Of a stretch of 31,233 nt of DNA, positions 19,380-26,352 are shown piece after piece. The stretch comes from Chromera velia. Its lineage: Eukaryota > Sar > Chromeraceae. A program made the position numbers and the translations under genes. The first letter of the stretch is position 1, and each line of letters starts with the position of its first letter. The stretch spans positions 47,608 through 78,840 of the forward strand of contig JAHBMJ010004611.1 in assembly GCA_018398765.1 (NCBI GenBank). The letters run 5' to 3'. Under the pieces are notes generated by a model. It saw nothing but the letters and a program-made list of their open reading frames with translations. It ran no database searches and was not told the DNA's origin.

Positions 19380-21130
19380 GCATGATTTCCTTTCTTGTTT
19401 TGTTGTATGCCTGAGAAGAAAGAAAGAAAGAAAGAAAGAAAGAAGAGAAGTCATATGGTATGTCTGTCTGTCTGTCTGTCTGTCTGAAGAGGAGGGAAAG
19501 AAATCATATAGTTGAAATTTACATATTTTGGGCCCCCTGCCCCCTTTGTCTGAGTCATCGTGTTGTTCTTTTGTCTTTCTTTCTTTTCTGTCTCGGTCTC
19601 TCCCCGTCGGTCTTTCTTTCTTTTCTGTTTGTGTGCAGAATCTGGTCGGCCTCTCCTTGTCGGTCGTCATGTCTGGCAGCGGGGACCTAGACGTCTTCCG
19701 GGCTCTTCGCGGCAGTCGGGTCTCGCCTGTGGGTCTGGTCGAGGCAGAGAGAAAGGCGCAGAGCGAGGCCGCGTCGGGTCAGGCACAGACCGCACACGCC
19801 ACCACAGTGCACCTGTCGGGGACACACTCTTACGGGTGGCACCAGGCTGTGCATCAAGCCGTCGGGTTTCTCTTCTTGGGTCAGTCAGCCAACCAGCCAG
19901 CCAGCCAGCCAGCCGTAAGGTGACTGTTGAGATCTTCACGTATGTATCAAGACAAATAGAGCTTTTCCGTCTACCTTTTCTTTGTTCTTTTTGCACTGCG
20001 TTTTCATACGTTCCAACCAGCTTCAACGAAGGAAGGAGAAATGGAATCTCTGCCAGCACAGTGCCTCCTTTTTTTGCCGTCTCTTTCTCCTGTTTCTAAT
20101 CGGTAATGCTTTCCATTTCCCTGTGGTCTGGCGCTTTCCATCTTTTAGCTCGGTTCTCCCGTATCCCTCCGTGCAATAATTTCTCTTTCAATGTGTCCCC
20201 CCACCTACAGGCGGAGGCCAATTCGCGTTCCGTCGAGATCCGTTCGCAGTTGCTTGCCTCATTCTCTCCACTGCCCCCCGGTTCCCCTCACAACCATCCG
20301 ATAGCAAAGGGGTCCCCCCCGCGTGCAGACACCTCTACGCTCTTGCAGCGCAGTATCGGTGTGTCCACGCATGTGCTGTTCTGCCCTCTGAGGCTAAGGG
20401 GGGCACTTCTCAGCCAGCAGACAGCCTGAGAGTGCCAGTGGAGGCCGAGACCGCGTGCCTCTCCTCCGGAAGAAGAGTTCGTCGGCGCTTTGTGCTGCCC
20501 GCCCTGCTGCCTCCCCCCGAGACTCTGGTGAGTCTATCCCTGAGGGCATCGGAGAAAGACGGAGAGTGCACTCCCGTCTCCTCTCTTCCTTTTTGGCCCC
20601 TGACTCTGCGAAATGAGAGATTCATACCGCCCCATCCGATGACCTCATCGTCACCAGGAGAAGCAAAGACACCTGCTGGCTGGTCATTAGATCCTGAGCA
20701 GAGCGGATTCGAGCGGCTGCTTTCAGATAGCTGTCGAGGTTGGCGTCTCTCTCTGCAGCCCCGTCTGATTGGCAACTCTATTTGGGAAGAGAGAGAGACG
20801 TACGGAAGAGCGGACTCGGTGATGGATTCGCTCGGCCTTCCCCCTCTGCGCACTCTTGCCCATGGTCTCCCCTTCGGACTCTCAGTTTCGGATCTGAACA
20901 GGACCACCAGGGACTTTCGGATTTCCCCAAACGGCACTCAAGTGAGGGGGGGATGCTTCGAGGCCCATGCCCGAGATCTCTCTGGGGGTCGGACCGGAAG
21001 TGCCCTGATCCCTCTGTCTGATGCAAAAGGAAAGATGAAAGTCCGGGGCGGCCTGTCGGGTCTGTCGTCTGTTGAAGGGGCAGACAGACTGGCGGAAGTG
21101 CTCAAGGGGGTGATTGAGAGAGAAGCTTAG
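7562..21130 (+). CDS. APC1: Anaphase-promoting complex subunit 1 (APC1), about 15 exons
   Basis: APC1 is the largest scaffold subunit of the anaphase-promoting complex/cyclosome, the nuclear E3 ubiquitin ligase that drives mitotic exit by marking cyclins and securin for degradation. The identification rests on collinear matches to the APC1 family along the whole gene. An N-terminal beta-rich part comes first ([29 protein letters not shown]). A helical middle follows ([39 protein letters not shown]). The conserved loop SLPLGRG comes next, then a series of PC repeats ([120 protein letters not shown]). Exon phases chain from 7698 to the stop and give about 2,170 codons, against roughly 1,940 residues in the human protein. 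The extra length is mainly low-complexity inserts. The true start lies at or upstream of 7562 and was not found. The exon 4/5 and 5/6 junctions are uncertain. Intact frames and strong motif conservation argue for a functional gene. Confidence 0.9.
7698..7965 (+). CDS. APC1: APC1 exon 2
   Basis: The acceptor is ctttttcttccgcag; the donor GTGCGT follows 7965, leaving one base of a codon (phase 1). An acidic/basic insert ([20 protein letters not shown]) precedes [18 protein letters not shown] and [20 protein letters not shown]. These align with the family block around the segment that reports nucleoporin-like beta-strands near residues 130-200. Confidence 0.7.
8011..8190. repeat. (CT)n and (GTCT)n microsatellite in APC1 intron
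   Basis: About 130 bases of CT dinucleotides, interrupted by CG and TT steps, run into seven GTCT tetranucleotides. The tract fills much of the intron 7966-8418 and lies pyrimidine-strand-sense to the transcript. Confidence 0.95.
8419..8690 (+). CDS. APC1: APC1 exon 3
   Basis: The exon enters in phase 1 after gttcggcacgcag and leaves in phase 0 at GTAAGA (8691). It encodes [20 protein letters not shown], matching the conserved Leu-His-Pro-Leu block of APC1. A serine/asparagine-rich linker follows ([15 protein letters not shown]) and then a basic stretch ([10 protein letters not shown]). In animal APC1 the equivalent linkers are disordered and heavily phosphorylated. That this one is phosphorylated is inference. 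Confidence 0.75.
8776..9186. mobile_element. MITE-like element with 36-bp terminal inverted repeats
   Basis: The left arm at 8776-8811 (contains cctgaactttaattcttgcc) and the right arm at 9151-9186 are inverted copies, matching at 34 of 36 positions. The 411-bp unit holds no coding frame of note and lies wholly inside an APC1 intron (8691-9482), as expected for a non-autonomous DNA transposon. The only candidate target duplication is the dinucleotide tg on each side, which is weak. The family is unknown. Confidence 0.65.
9483..10214 (+). CDS. APC1: APC1 exon 4 (3' end uncertain, 10214 or 10242)
   Basis: The acceptor gctgcag at 9476-9482 is in phase 0 with exon 3. A low-complexity start is followed by [20 protein letters not shown], matching the APC1 beta-strand that contains Phe-x-x-Asp-Pro. 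Then come [13 protein letters not shown] and [20 protein letters not shown], equivalent to the family's Leu-Trp motif and its next strands. Two donors are possible. GTAAGG at 10243 is the better sequence but leaves phase 1, which gives a stop in exon 5. GTCGGT at 10215 leaves phase 0 and joins exon 5 cleanly, so I prefer it. Confidence 0.65.
10541..10573. repeat. (GT)n microsatellite in APC1 intron
   Basis: A run of about 16 GT dinucleotides lies 30 bases upstream of the exon 5 acceptor (ttgcttgcag, ending 10602). Confidence 0.9.
10603..11994 (+). CDS. APC1: APC1 exon 5 (largest exon; 3' end tentative)
   Basis: The exon starts after ttgcttgcag in phase 0. It runs through glycine/serine-rich inserts to [20 protein letters not shown] and [20 protein letters not shown], matching the helices that begin the middle domain. 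An acidic linker follows. [14 protein letters not shown] matches the family's Asp-Trp-Glu-x-Leu-Leu motif, and [20 protein letters not shown] matches the helix before the PC repeats. GTGGGT at 11995 is a phase-0 donor compatible with exon 6. The same frame stays open to 12687, so a longer exon cannot be excluded. Confidence 0.75.
12931..12965. repeat. (GT)n microsatellite in APC1 intron
   Basis: This is a tract of about 17 GT dinucleotides, 40 bases upstream of the exon 6 acceptor. The whole intron interval 11995-13003 otherwise shows only the open-frame extension of exon 5 and no repeat of note. Confidence 0.9.
13004..13746 (+). CDS. APC1: APC1 exon 6
   Basis: The acceptor is ctgcctgcag. 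The sequence begins [20 protein letters not shown], a helix of the middle domain. It passes through [40 protein letters not shown] (equivalent to the family's Leu-Ile-Gly-Arg-x-Asp-Leu) and [19 protein letters not shown] (equivalent to the Arg-Leu-x-Glu-x-x-Arg-x-Leu-x-Ser-Ser motif). Donor GTGAAG at 13747 leaves phase 2, which fits exon 7. An earlier GTGGGT at 13739 would break the frame. Confidence 0.85.
14196..14724 (+). CDS. APC1: APC1 exon 7, start of the PC-repeat region
   Basis: The exon enters in phase 2 after cagcttgccag. [18 protein letters not shown] matches the family hallmark Leu-Pro-x-Gly-Arg-Gly. [19 protein letters not shown] matches the next block, with its conserved Phe-x-Asn-Gly-Val. 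[12 protein letters not shown] starts the first PC repeat. The exon ends at Arg with the unusual donor GTCCGT (14725), the only GT there that keeps phase 0. Confidence 0.85.
14940..15524. repeat. Long (GAAA/GGAA/GAAT)n purine microsatellite in APC1 intron
   Basis: About 585 bases are almost entirely purine on the transcript strand. They are GAAA units with blocks of GGAA and GAAC, and a central GAAT section (about 15141-15290). The tract fills most of the 919-nt intron 14725-15643. The long open frames through it, on both strands, are artefacts of the repeat. Confidence 0.95.
15644..15916 (+). CDS. APC1: APC1 exon 8, PC repeat
   Basis: The acceptor is tctttttgcag, phase 0 in and out. [19 protein letters not shown] continues the first PC repeat directly from exon 7. 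[19 protein letters not shown] is the second PC repeat, with the usual small-residue helix pair. It ends at Gln-917 of the genomic reading (15914-15916), followed by donor GTCTGT. Confidence 0.88.
16098..16141. repeat. (TTTC)n microsatellite in APC1 intron
   Basis: About eleven TTTC units with one interruption lie in the intron 15917-16417, pyrimidine on the transcript strand. Confidence 0.9.
16418..16565 (+). CDS. APC1: APC1 exon 9, PC repeat
   Basis: The acceptor is tctggtcttcag, phase 0. [20 protein letters not shown] is a textbook PC-repeat helix (Val-Gly-Leu-Gly-Leu), followed by [14 protein letters not shown] and REAYAFAAG. The last matches the conserved Glu-x-Tyr-x-x-Ala-Ala-Gly of APC1. 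Donor GTGGGT leaves phase 1. Confidence 0.9.
16774..17273 (+). CDS. APC1: APC1 exon 10, PC repeats
   Basis: The exon enters in phase 1 after ctctatcctccag. [16 protein letters not shown] completes the repeat begun in exon 9. A glycine-rich insert ([17 protein letters not shown]) and a poorly conserved stretch lead to [20 protein letters not shown], the next PC repeat. CRPDLLLYR ends the exon at donor GTCCGT (17274). The last 38 bases are duplicated inside the following intron. A 36-nt segment with GTGAGA...CTGCAG ends (16996-17031) could be an in-frame mini-intron. Confidence 0.88.
17236..17427. repeat. Direct duplication of an exon end flanking a palindrome
   Basis: 39 bases at 17236-17274 (start ctctcacagagtgccgaccg, end acaggg) recur exactly at 17374-17412. 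If an 8-base insertion ccggtcgg in the second copy is allowed, the match continues through tccgtca (to 17281 and 17427). The first copy is the 3' end of exon 10 with its donor; the second lies in the intron. The palindromic element sits between them with almost no spare bases. Confidence 0.9.
17283..17374. mobile_element. 92-bp palindromic (foldback) element
   Basis: The 24-bp arm at 17283-17306 (begins gcatttactttcatacagaa) is the exact reverse complement of 17351-17374. The loop between them is AT-rich and includes a further copy of aattctgta. No coding capacity exists. Perfect arms imply recent origin. The class could be a miniature inverted-repeat transposon; a product of template switching is an alternative. 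Confidence 0.7.
17687..17852 (+). CDS. APC1: APC1 exon 11
   Basis: The acceptor is cattcattgcag. [20 protein letters not shown] continues from LLLYR of exon 10 and reproduces the invariant Leu-Ala-Arg-x-Leu-Ile-Leu-Trp motif of APC1 without gap, which fixes both splice sites. The rest ([20 protein letters not shown]) is a less conserved linker. Donor GTAGGC leaves phase 1. Confidence 0.88.
18184..18331 (+). CDS. APC1: APC1 exon 12, PC repeat
   Basis: The exon enters in phase 1 after gactcctgcag. [20 protein letters not shown] and [19 protein letters not shown] match the PC repeat with Ala-Gly-x-x-x-Ser/Ala-Leu-Gly-x-x-x-Ala-Gly. I end it at donor GTCAGT (18332) because only phase-2 donors join exon 13; GTCTCT at 18365 is a weaker phase-2 alternative. 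Confidence 0.8.
18726..18831 (+). CDS. APC1: APC1 exon 13
   Basis: This short exon is preceded by ccttcctgtgtgcag and followed by GTAGGA. It encodes a cysteine- and serine-containing linker ending [10 protein letters not shown], which leads straight into [10 protein letters not shown] of exon 14. The linker is not conserved, so support comes from phase (2 in, 0 out) and splice-site quality. Confidence 0.65.
18866..18929. repeat. (CT)n microsatellite in APC1 intron
   Basis: About 60 bases of CT dinucleotides with two interruptions begin 35 bases after the exon 13 donor in the 807-nt intron 18832-19638. Confidence 0.92.
19178..19487. repeat. Cluster of GTCT, TG and GAAA microsatellites in APC1 intron
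   Basis: Four arrays lie close together: GTCT/GCCT at 19178-19241, TG at 19340-19378, GAAA at 19416-19447 and GTCT at 19460-19487. Frames through them are low-complexity. Confidence 0.92.
19639..19879 (+). CDS. APC1: APC1 exon 14, PC repeats
   Basis: The acceptor is gtttgtgtgcag. [20 protein letters not shown] is a strongly conserved APC1 repeat (Ser-Gly-Ser-Gly-Asp/Asn-Leu). [20 protein letters not shown] matches the last repeat, with its His-x-Ala-x-Gly-x-Leu-Phe-Leu-Gly. The exon leaves in phase 1 at donor GTCAGT (19880). The join to GGQF in exon 15 is exact against the family's Leu-Gly-Gly-Gly. Confidence 0.9.
20211..21130 (+). CDS. APC1: APC1 terminal exon 15, C-terminal domain and stop
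   Basis: The acceptor is ccccacctacag. [20 protein letters not shown] completes the last PC repeat, and [15 protein letters not shown] matches the conserved Arg-His-Leu-Tyr-x-Leu-Ala-Ala. LRVPVEAE and [15 protein letters not shown] correspond to the beta-rich segment that ends in Leu-Leu-Pro-Glu in other APC1 proteins. Beyond this conservation fades, and the frame ends in [19 protein letters not shown] and TAG at 21128-21130. The C-terminal tail looks shorter and more divergent than in animals. GC-rich coding composition drops sharply after the stop. Confidence 0.9.
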
Positions 21131-22163
21131 TCTAATCTCGATCGGCAGCTAGACAGAGTACCTAATCTCGAATGAGCCTCAGTCTCCATCACCCGTCTTG
21201 AGAGTCGTTTCCTCCCACAAAAAGGGACACCGTACGTGTTCTTCCAAAGTTTGGAATCAATCAGAGAGCTAGGCTCTCCATCGTGCTTCCGTTCGGTCTA
21301 AACCTTTCGATGTTGAATGCCTCCCTCGATGCTGCAGGGCCTCGATGGATCCATAGAGTGCATGACTTCAATTGATTTGACGTACCACCTCAGGCTTAGG
21401 CTGGCTATTGATTTGACGTCCCTGCTATTTCAAGAAATCATGATAAATTTCTAAAAAAGTTAGAAATAGAAAATAACAACTTTTCCTTGCCTAACGTAAG
21501 AAGTATTCAGCTAGCTTTGGATATGGATGACGATGGGGCGTCATAGTCATAGTCATACATGGTCTAGAGTTTAGTCTAGATTTCTTGGGTGATCGAGATT
21601 TCTATCTACTCTATAAAACTTTTAGTAAATATGACTAAATATTATAAAATATTACAAAAAATTCATATTTTAGTCATATTTTACTTTTTTTTTATGAGTT
21701 TATATTTTTTTCTCTATATCGTACACGGACAAACAAAAAATGCTACACAAATCTTCAAACACTCACAAACTGAATGAACTGACTCCCATTCATTCAATCA
21801 ATATATTTTATGAGAAAAAAAATGATGAAAAAAAACTAGTGAATAGTCATATTTTAGTCATATTTTTTTTTTTAGTGAATTTTATCACTAATTTCCCTTA
21901 TATTTAGTCATATTTTATCATATTTTAAAAACCATTTTTTTATGAAAGAATTATAAGTTTTAGAACGTTTCTGGGGCAATTTACGAAGACTGGAACTTTT
22001 AATTCATCTAGCGCACCGACTTAGAGCGTATAAAATAAAATATTGAGTAAATAATATCATTTTTATAAAATTCTATCTTATTTTGACCATGATAATGAGG
22101 AGGGGGATGACCTCTTCGCCCCCCCCAATGGCTGCCAGTAGGCCAACCTTTCTTGGAGTGGTA
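21131..22163. other. Intergenic: short open stretch then AT-rich island
   Basis: 21131-21420 is of mixed composition and probably holds the APC1 3' untranslated region. Within it 21204-21373 is open on the plus strand (ends RWIHRVHDFN) but has no ATG and is not recognised. From 21420 to 22095 the DNA is strongly AT-rich, with repeated agtcatatttta words on both strands. A GC-rich remnant at 22096-22163 may belong to the sequence into which the retrotransposon inserted. Confidence 0.5.
21606..21641. repeat. Inverted repeat, left arm (partner 28807-28842)
   Basis: The arm beginning ctactctataaaactttta is the reverse complement of 28807-28842 at 34 of 36 positions. The pair brackets a 7.2-kb interval that contains the retrotransposon and both AT-rich islands. 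No flanking target duplication was found, so the pair may be terminal repeats of an older element or two copies of a dispersed AT-rich repeat. Confidence 0.7.
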
Positions 22164-22170
22164 CCTTCCG

Positions 22171-22488
22171 TTAGATTTCCTCTTAGACTAAGAACGTAGT
22201 TTAGTTGGAGACTTGTCGTACCTTACCTCTTTAAGTCTGTCAGTCAGAGTTCACTTCCAAGGACTCTATTCAAGTGATACAGGTGGACGAAGACTGTACG
22301 GCATACTTCTATTTATTTCTGTATTGCAAGTCTATTATTTCTTTCTCTGTATTGTCAGTCTGTCACTTAATTCTCTTAGTGCACTTAATCAATGCCGGCC
22401 GGGCTTAGTATTGCGAAGTTAGTTTCCCAGTCCCAATTCTAGCAAGTTTGGCGGATGATCAAGTCACCGTACAAGCCACAACGTAACG
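22171..22488 (-). repeat. Long terminal repeat, 3' LTR of the element
   Basis: 318 bp, aligned end to end with 27580-27897 and differing at about 11 positions without gaps. It contains gtacaagccacaacgtaacg at its plus-strand right end. On the minus strand the LTR starts CGTTACG and ends TCTAA. Confidence 0.95.
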
Positions 22489-22507
22489 TGCCCTCTCCCC
22501 CCCCCAT
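22489..22507 (-). promoter_or_regulatory. Polypurine tract (plus-strand primer)
   Basis: Immediately before the 3' LTR the minus strand reads a block of nine G followed by AGAGGGCA, the expected purine-rich primer for second-strand synthesis in LTR retrotransposons. Confidence 0.8.
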
Positions 22508-22523
22508 GGCCTGTACGCCTCAC

Positions 22524-22994
22524 TCAGGCCGAAGCATAAAAATTGACAATCGCTTGTTTTGCATTCTTCAATGACGACAGGGGCTCCCATGATGTGTCTT
22601 CCAATGGATATCCCCTCCAGAGAACCTTGTACTATTTGGCCTTACCCCTCCCTCGGACTGCAAGGATTTTCTCGACTTCATACTCCTCCTCGGCCCAGGC
22701 GGGCATGCGGACAGACGGGGGGTGAGTCTCCCCACTCGGCTGACGGTAAGGCTTGCATAACGATGTGTGAATGATAGGGTGCTTCCTGCTCCCAGCAGGC
22801 AAAACAACCTCCAGATTGTCTCGAGGCAGAACGGTCTCGACTTCGAACGGACCGAACCAAACTGAATCAAGCTTCTTGGTGTATTCTTCCCCCTTCCCCA
22901 CAGGACGTGGCCACCACGTGCGGTGCACCAGGACGTAATCTCCTACTCGGATGTTCTCGGCGGGATGCCGACGGCGAGTGGCATTTCGGGTCAT
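22524..22994 (-). pseudogene. Integrase C-terminal GPY/F module and chromodomain
   Basis: [18 protein letters not shown] carries the GPF core of the GPY/F module. [19 protein letters not shown] followed, after a TAG (22632-22634), by YKVLWRGYPLEDTSWEPLSS is a canonical chromodomain: acidic start, then Tyr-x-Val-x-Trp-x-Gly-Tyr and Ser-Trp-Glu-Pro. Chromodomains guide integration toward particular chromatin in related elements. Reading ends at TGA, 22524-22526. Confidence 0.85.
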
Positions 22995-22997
22995 AAC

Positions 22998-23769
22998 TTG
23001 TTAGGCTGAGTGGAGTGAATCTCTCGCTGCAGCGATCATCTGGCTGTGCTCCTCCAGAAATTCCCTTGCGTCAAAAGAAGGTTCGACTGAGACTGGGAGA
23101 TTGAGAGCAGGAGGGATGAGCAGGGACTTCCCACCATCGAGAGTGAGGGGTGCAAAACCAGTCCCCTCATGGACAGAAGAGTTGTATGCAAACTCCACAT
23201 CACACAGAAATTCAGACCACCGGGAGTGCTTCGTGTCTACCAGACACCGCAAAGCCTCCTCGAGGGTGTGATTCATTCTCTCTGCAGCACCCGCTGTGTC
23301 GTGGTGCGATGCAGTCGCGAAATCGACTTCTGAGCCGCTGGAGGCATGGAGGGTCTGCCAAAAGCGGGCGACAAAACGGGGAAGCCCTTCTTGCACGAAA
23401 CGTGCTGGCGGTAGATTCGCGCGGTCTCCTCTACTCCCGCTGTGCTATGAGTGGGAATCAAGACGACTGCCTTGATGAGCCAGCAAAGCACCACAAGAAT
23501 CGCATCAAACCCCTCATCACCGGAAGGCGGCAAATCAGTAAAGCGGTCAATGCAAGTCGACTCCCAAGGGTATGAAGGGATAGGGAGGGGTAGGCCGCAG
23601 TGGGACCCTTGCTTCTCTAACACCGATCGCATGCGCGAACAAAAGAAGTGACTGACCTCCACATCTTGGGCCAGTAGTACAATGACGCCACCTTCCGATA
23701 GGTCTTCCCCATCCCAAAGTGAGCAGCGTGCGGAGGGGAGTGCACCCCAGCCATCACAGTCCCCTGCTA
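22998..23769 (-). pseudogene. Integrase, zinc-binding and DDE core, broken
   Basis: The N-terminal HHCC module is visible at about 23619-23740 (HSPPHAAHFGMGKTYRKV, then RACDRC). The first catalytic Asp is in TCIDRFTDLPPSGDEGFD, in another frame. The third catalytic residue is the Glu in AGAAERMNHTLEEALR. The segment that should hold the second Asp, between Gly-Leu-Pro and the Arg-Phe-x-x-Arg-Phe-Trp block, is absent near 23375: GLP runs directly into RFVARFW. Stops occur at 23767, 23617 and 23001. The enzyme cannot be functional. Confidence 0.85.
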
Positions 23770-24800
23770 AGATCTAGGAACACAGAGACGATTCCCCTCA
23801 AAATACAGGAGACCGGCACGAATCGACATGCCTCGCAAACGAAGAGCAAAATCAGGGGTGGGGGCGGGTGGGTGCTGCTGTGACAGATGCTGAAGGACAG
23901 GGTGGAAGAAGGGATCGGCTGAGTATCCCCTCCTGCAGGCATCAAGGAATACCTGTGACTGTGTGGCGGAGACCGTCAAACTCTGCAACTCCATCCTTAC
24001 CCGAGACTGCTGCCCATCTCCCTCCCTAACTGGAGTCTGGCTCTCCTCAATCTCAGGAACCAAATCGGGCAGATCAGCGTACTCTGCCCTCAAAGACCCA
24101 ACGGGCTGGACAGACACCGGGACAGCCTCTGGCAGAGGCCTGGGACGTACAGGCAGACGCTGAATGTGACCCATGCGAGAAACCTCGGCGGGAGACGGCA
24201 CGTCGAGCTGCCATGCGGCAGGAGGGTTTCAGGAAAGGGCGTCTGCCACAATGTTTGCTCTCCCTGGGATATGTTTTGGAGTGATGCCGAGCTCCTGCAT
24301 GAACTCAATCCAGCGTCGGACTCACAGGGAGCAAAATTCGAATGATCGGTGGCTAAAATTTGTGAAGCTCTGGTGATTGATCCATATTTTGGAGTCTGAA
24401 GACAGGAAGTGTCTCCACACCTTTGCGAAATGCACAATCGCTAGAAATTCCAACTTTCGGACGGGGTACTTGGCTTCCGTAGATGTCAGACGTCGGGAGC
24501 CGAAAGCAGGGGGCAGTATCTCCCGGTTGCACAGTCTTTCTGGAGGGCGACAGCCCCAATGGCTCCTGCAGACTGCGACGCGTCGGGCACCAGAATGACT
24601 GGCTTGCTGGGATCGGGGAGGGCAAGGGTGGCATGCTCCTGTACTGCCTTCTTCAGCTCAGCAAACGCACACGACTGTGCAGTCTTCCATTCGAAGAGGA
24701 CGTTCCCTTGGAGGAGGAATGTGAGAGGACCCGCAAAAAACGAAAACCTCGGGACAAACCGGCAGAACCAATTAGCCAGTCCCAGAAACTGGTGCAGGGA
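23770..24800 (-). pseudogene. RNase H domain and RT-integrase linker, frameshifted
   Basis: LHQFLGLANWFCRFVPRFSF and AIGAVALQKDCATGRYCP, then KLEFLAIVHFAKVWRHFL and PGRANIVADALS, are successive parts of a gypsy RNase H. They lie in different frames, so at least two frameshifts separate them. TGA stops lie at 24322-24324 and 24229-24231. A linker (PSPAEVSRMGHIQRLPVRPR) in the original frame leads to the integrase. Confidence 0.8.
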
Positions 24801-25700
24801 AGTGCGGTCTGTCTAGGCGGTCTGTGGGTTGTGCGAACTCAGTGAGCCCTTGCATTTTCTTGTGGCTTGGTCTGACCCCCTTCTCATCAACCACCAACCC
24901 CAAAAATTTCGCTTCTGTCCGAAGCCATGCGCATTTAGAGACCTTGACGTAGAGCTGGTGTTCCCTCAAAAGGGAAAGGACTTGGTTGATGTGCTCGATA
25001 TGCTCCTCCGGAGTGCGGCTGAAAACAAGAACATCATCAATAAACACAATAACACACTTGTCAAGGAGTAGTCTGAGCACATCCGTGATGAGACGCATAC
25101 TGATAGAAGGTGCGTTACACAAGCTAAACGGCATTACGAGCCATTCAAAACTGCCGTACCTTGTGACGAATGCCGTCTTCTCCTCGTTTCCCTCCTTGAT
25201 CCTTGTCTGATGGAAGTATTGCCATAAGTCCAGAGACAAGAAAAATTTCGCGCCATGGAGGCGACTCAGCAGCTCCTCTGGGTGAGGAATGGGGAATTTA
25301 TTGCGGACTGTGATCTTGTTGAGTCCCGTGAAGTCGATGCATATCCGTTACGTCCCGTCTGCCTTCTGCACAAACAGGACTGGCGCAGCGTATGGACTTG
25401 TCGAAGGGCAGATGTGCCTTTTCTCGAGGTATGAGTCCAACTGCCGTCTCAGTTCGTCAAGCTGACCGTATGACAGTCGGTAGGGTGCTCTTGCAGGAGG
25501 AGAGTGCCCTGCCTCGAGCTTGATCTCACACTCAATCTTTCGGTGGGGCGGGAGACCCGGGAGCTCATCTGGGAACCGATCAAAATGTTTTTCGAGAACC
25601 GGTCGGATGCTGGGTGGGACTTCTTTGTTCTGAAGGTGCTTTCGGAATCCTGTATAGGTCGAAGAATTGATGGGATGGTCAGGAGGGAAAGATGAAAAGG
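24801..25700 (-). pseudogene. Reverse transcriptase
   Basis: The palm begins with PPARAPYRLSYGQLDELRRQ and SPYAAPVLFVQKADGT, is interrupted by TAA at 25348-25350, and continues RICIDFTGLNKITVRNKFPI. The catalytic motif is VIVFIDDVLVFS (25033-25044), with FIDD in place of the common YIDD/YVDD. WLVMPFSLCNAPS replaces the usual Met-Pro-Phe-Gly-Leu-x-Asn-Ala-Pro, so a conserved Gly is lost. Confidence 0.9.
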
Positions 25701-25979
25701 GCGGTGGGTCTCTGGGCTTACCGGCAGACTGTAGGGAATGCACTCCCAACATATCACTCACCCCCCCTTTTCGCACTGCTTCGAGGCGGAACAGATGCAT
25801 ACGGGAACTGGGTCTCTTCATCAGCCGACGGAGCTTTCTCTGGCTAAAAAAATCCTCCCCCTCCCCTTCCGCCGGGTACTCCTCGCTGTCAAGCAGGAGC
25901 AAGTCTCTCCCGGTCGGTAACTCACACGCGGGGATCGTGAGGGCCTTCTCACGGTAATGTGGGATAGGAATGTATTCTT

Positions 25980-26250
25980 TACAGAAAGGCATCCCCAACA
26001 CAACATCGTAATCATCATCCAGATCGACTACTGTGAGGTCCAGAGGCGCGCTGAAGCCCTGGATGCAGAGGGGAAGGCCTTTGACCTCCTGAAAAATTGG
26101 AAGCTGCGGTCCCCCGTTCAACTTGCCCTTACATGCGGTCGGCTCATCGAGATCCCAGAGAGTGAAGCGGTTCGACTCGGCAACGGAATGGGCAAGAAAG
26201 TTGGAATCTGCCCCAGGATCGTACAGGCAGCGAACCAAGACCCCTGCCAA
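25980..26250 (-). pseudogene. Retroviral-type aspartic protease
   Basis: RCLYDPGADSNFLAHSVAE is the active-site block. The catalytic Asp is kept, but Pro replaces the Ser/Thr normally found in Asp-Ser/Thr-Gly-Ala. DYDVVLGMPFCKEY is the conserved Ile/Val-Leu-Gly-Met block near the domain end. It lies in the same frame as gag and RT. Confidence 0.8.
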
Positions 26251-26352
26251 CCGACCATGGAAGCGGATAAGCTTCCCCGGTGCGCGGGAGGTCTTCGTGG
26301 AGTAGTATCTGCAAAACAGGTAGCCGTTCTGTATGCCTGCATTCTGATTCTA

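Noticed and set aside
21204..21373. Open stretch with LPFGLN considered as a reverse-transcriptase fragment
   Set aside because: Only a four-residue resemblance to the RT Pro-Phe-Gly-Leu motif, with no catalytic motif nearby and no start codon.
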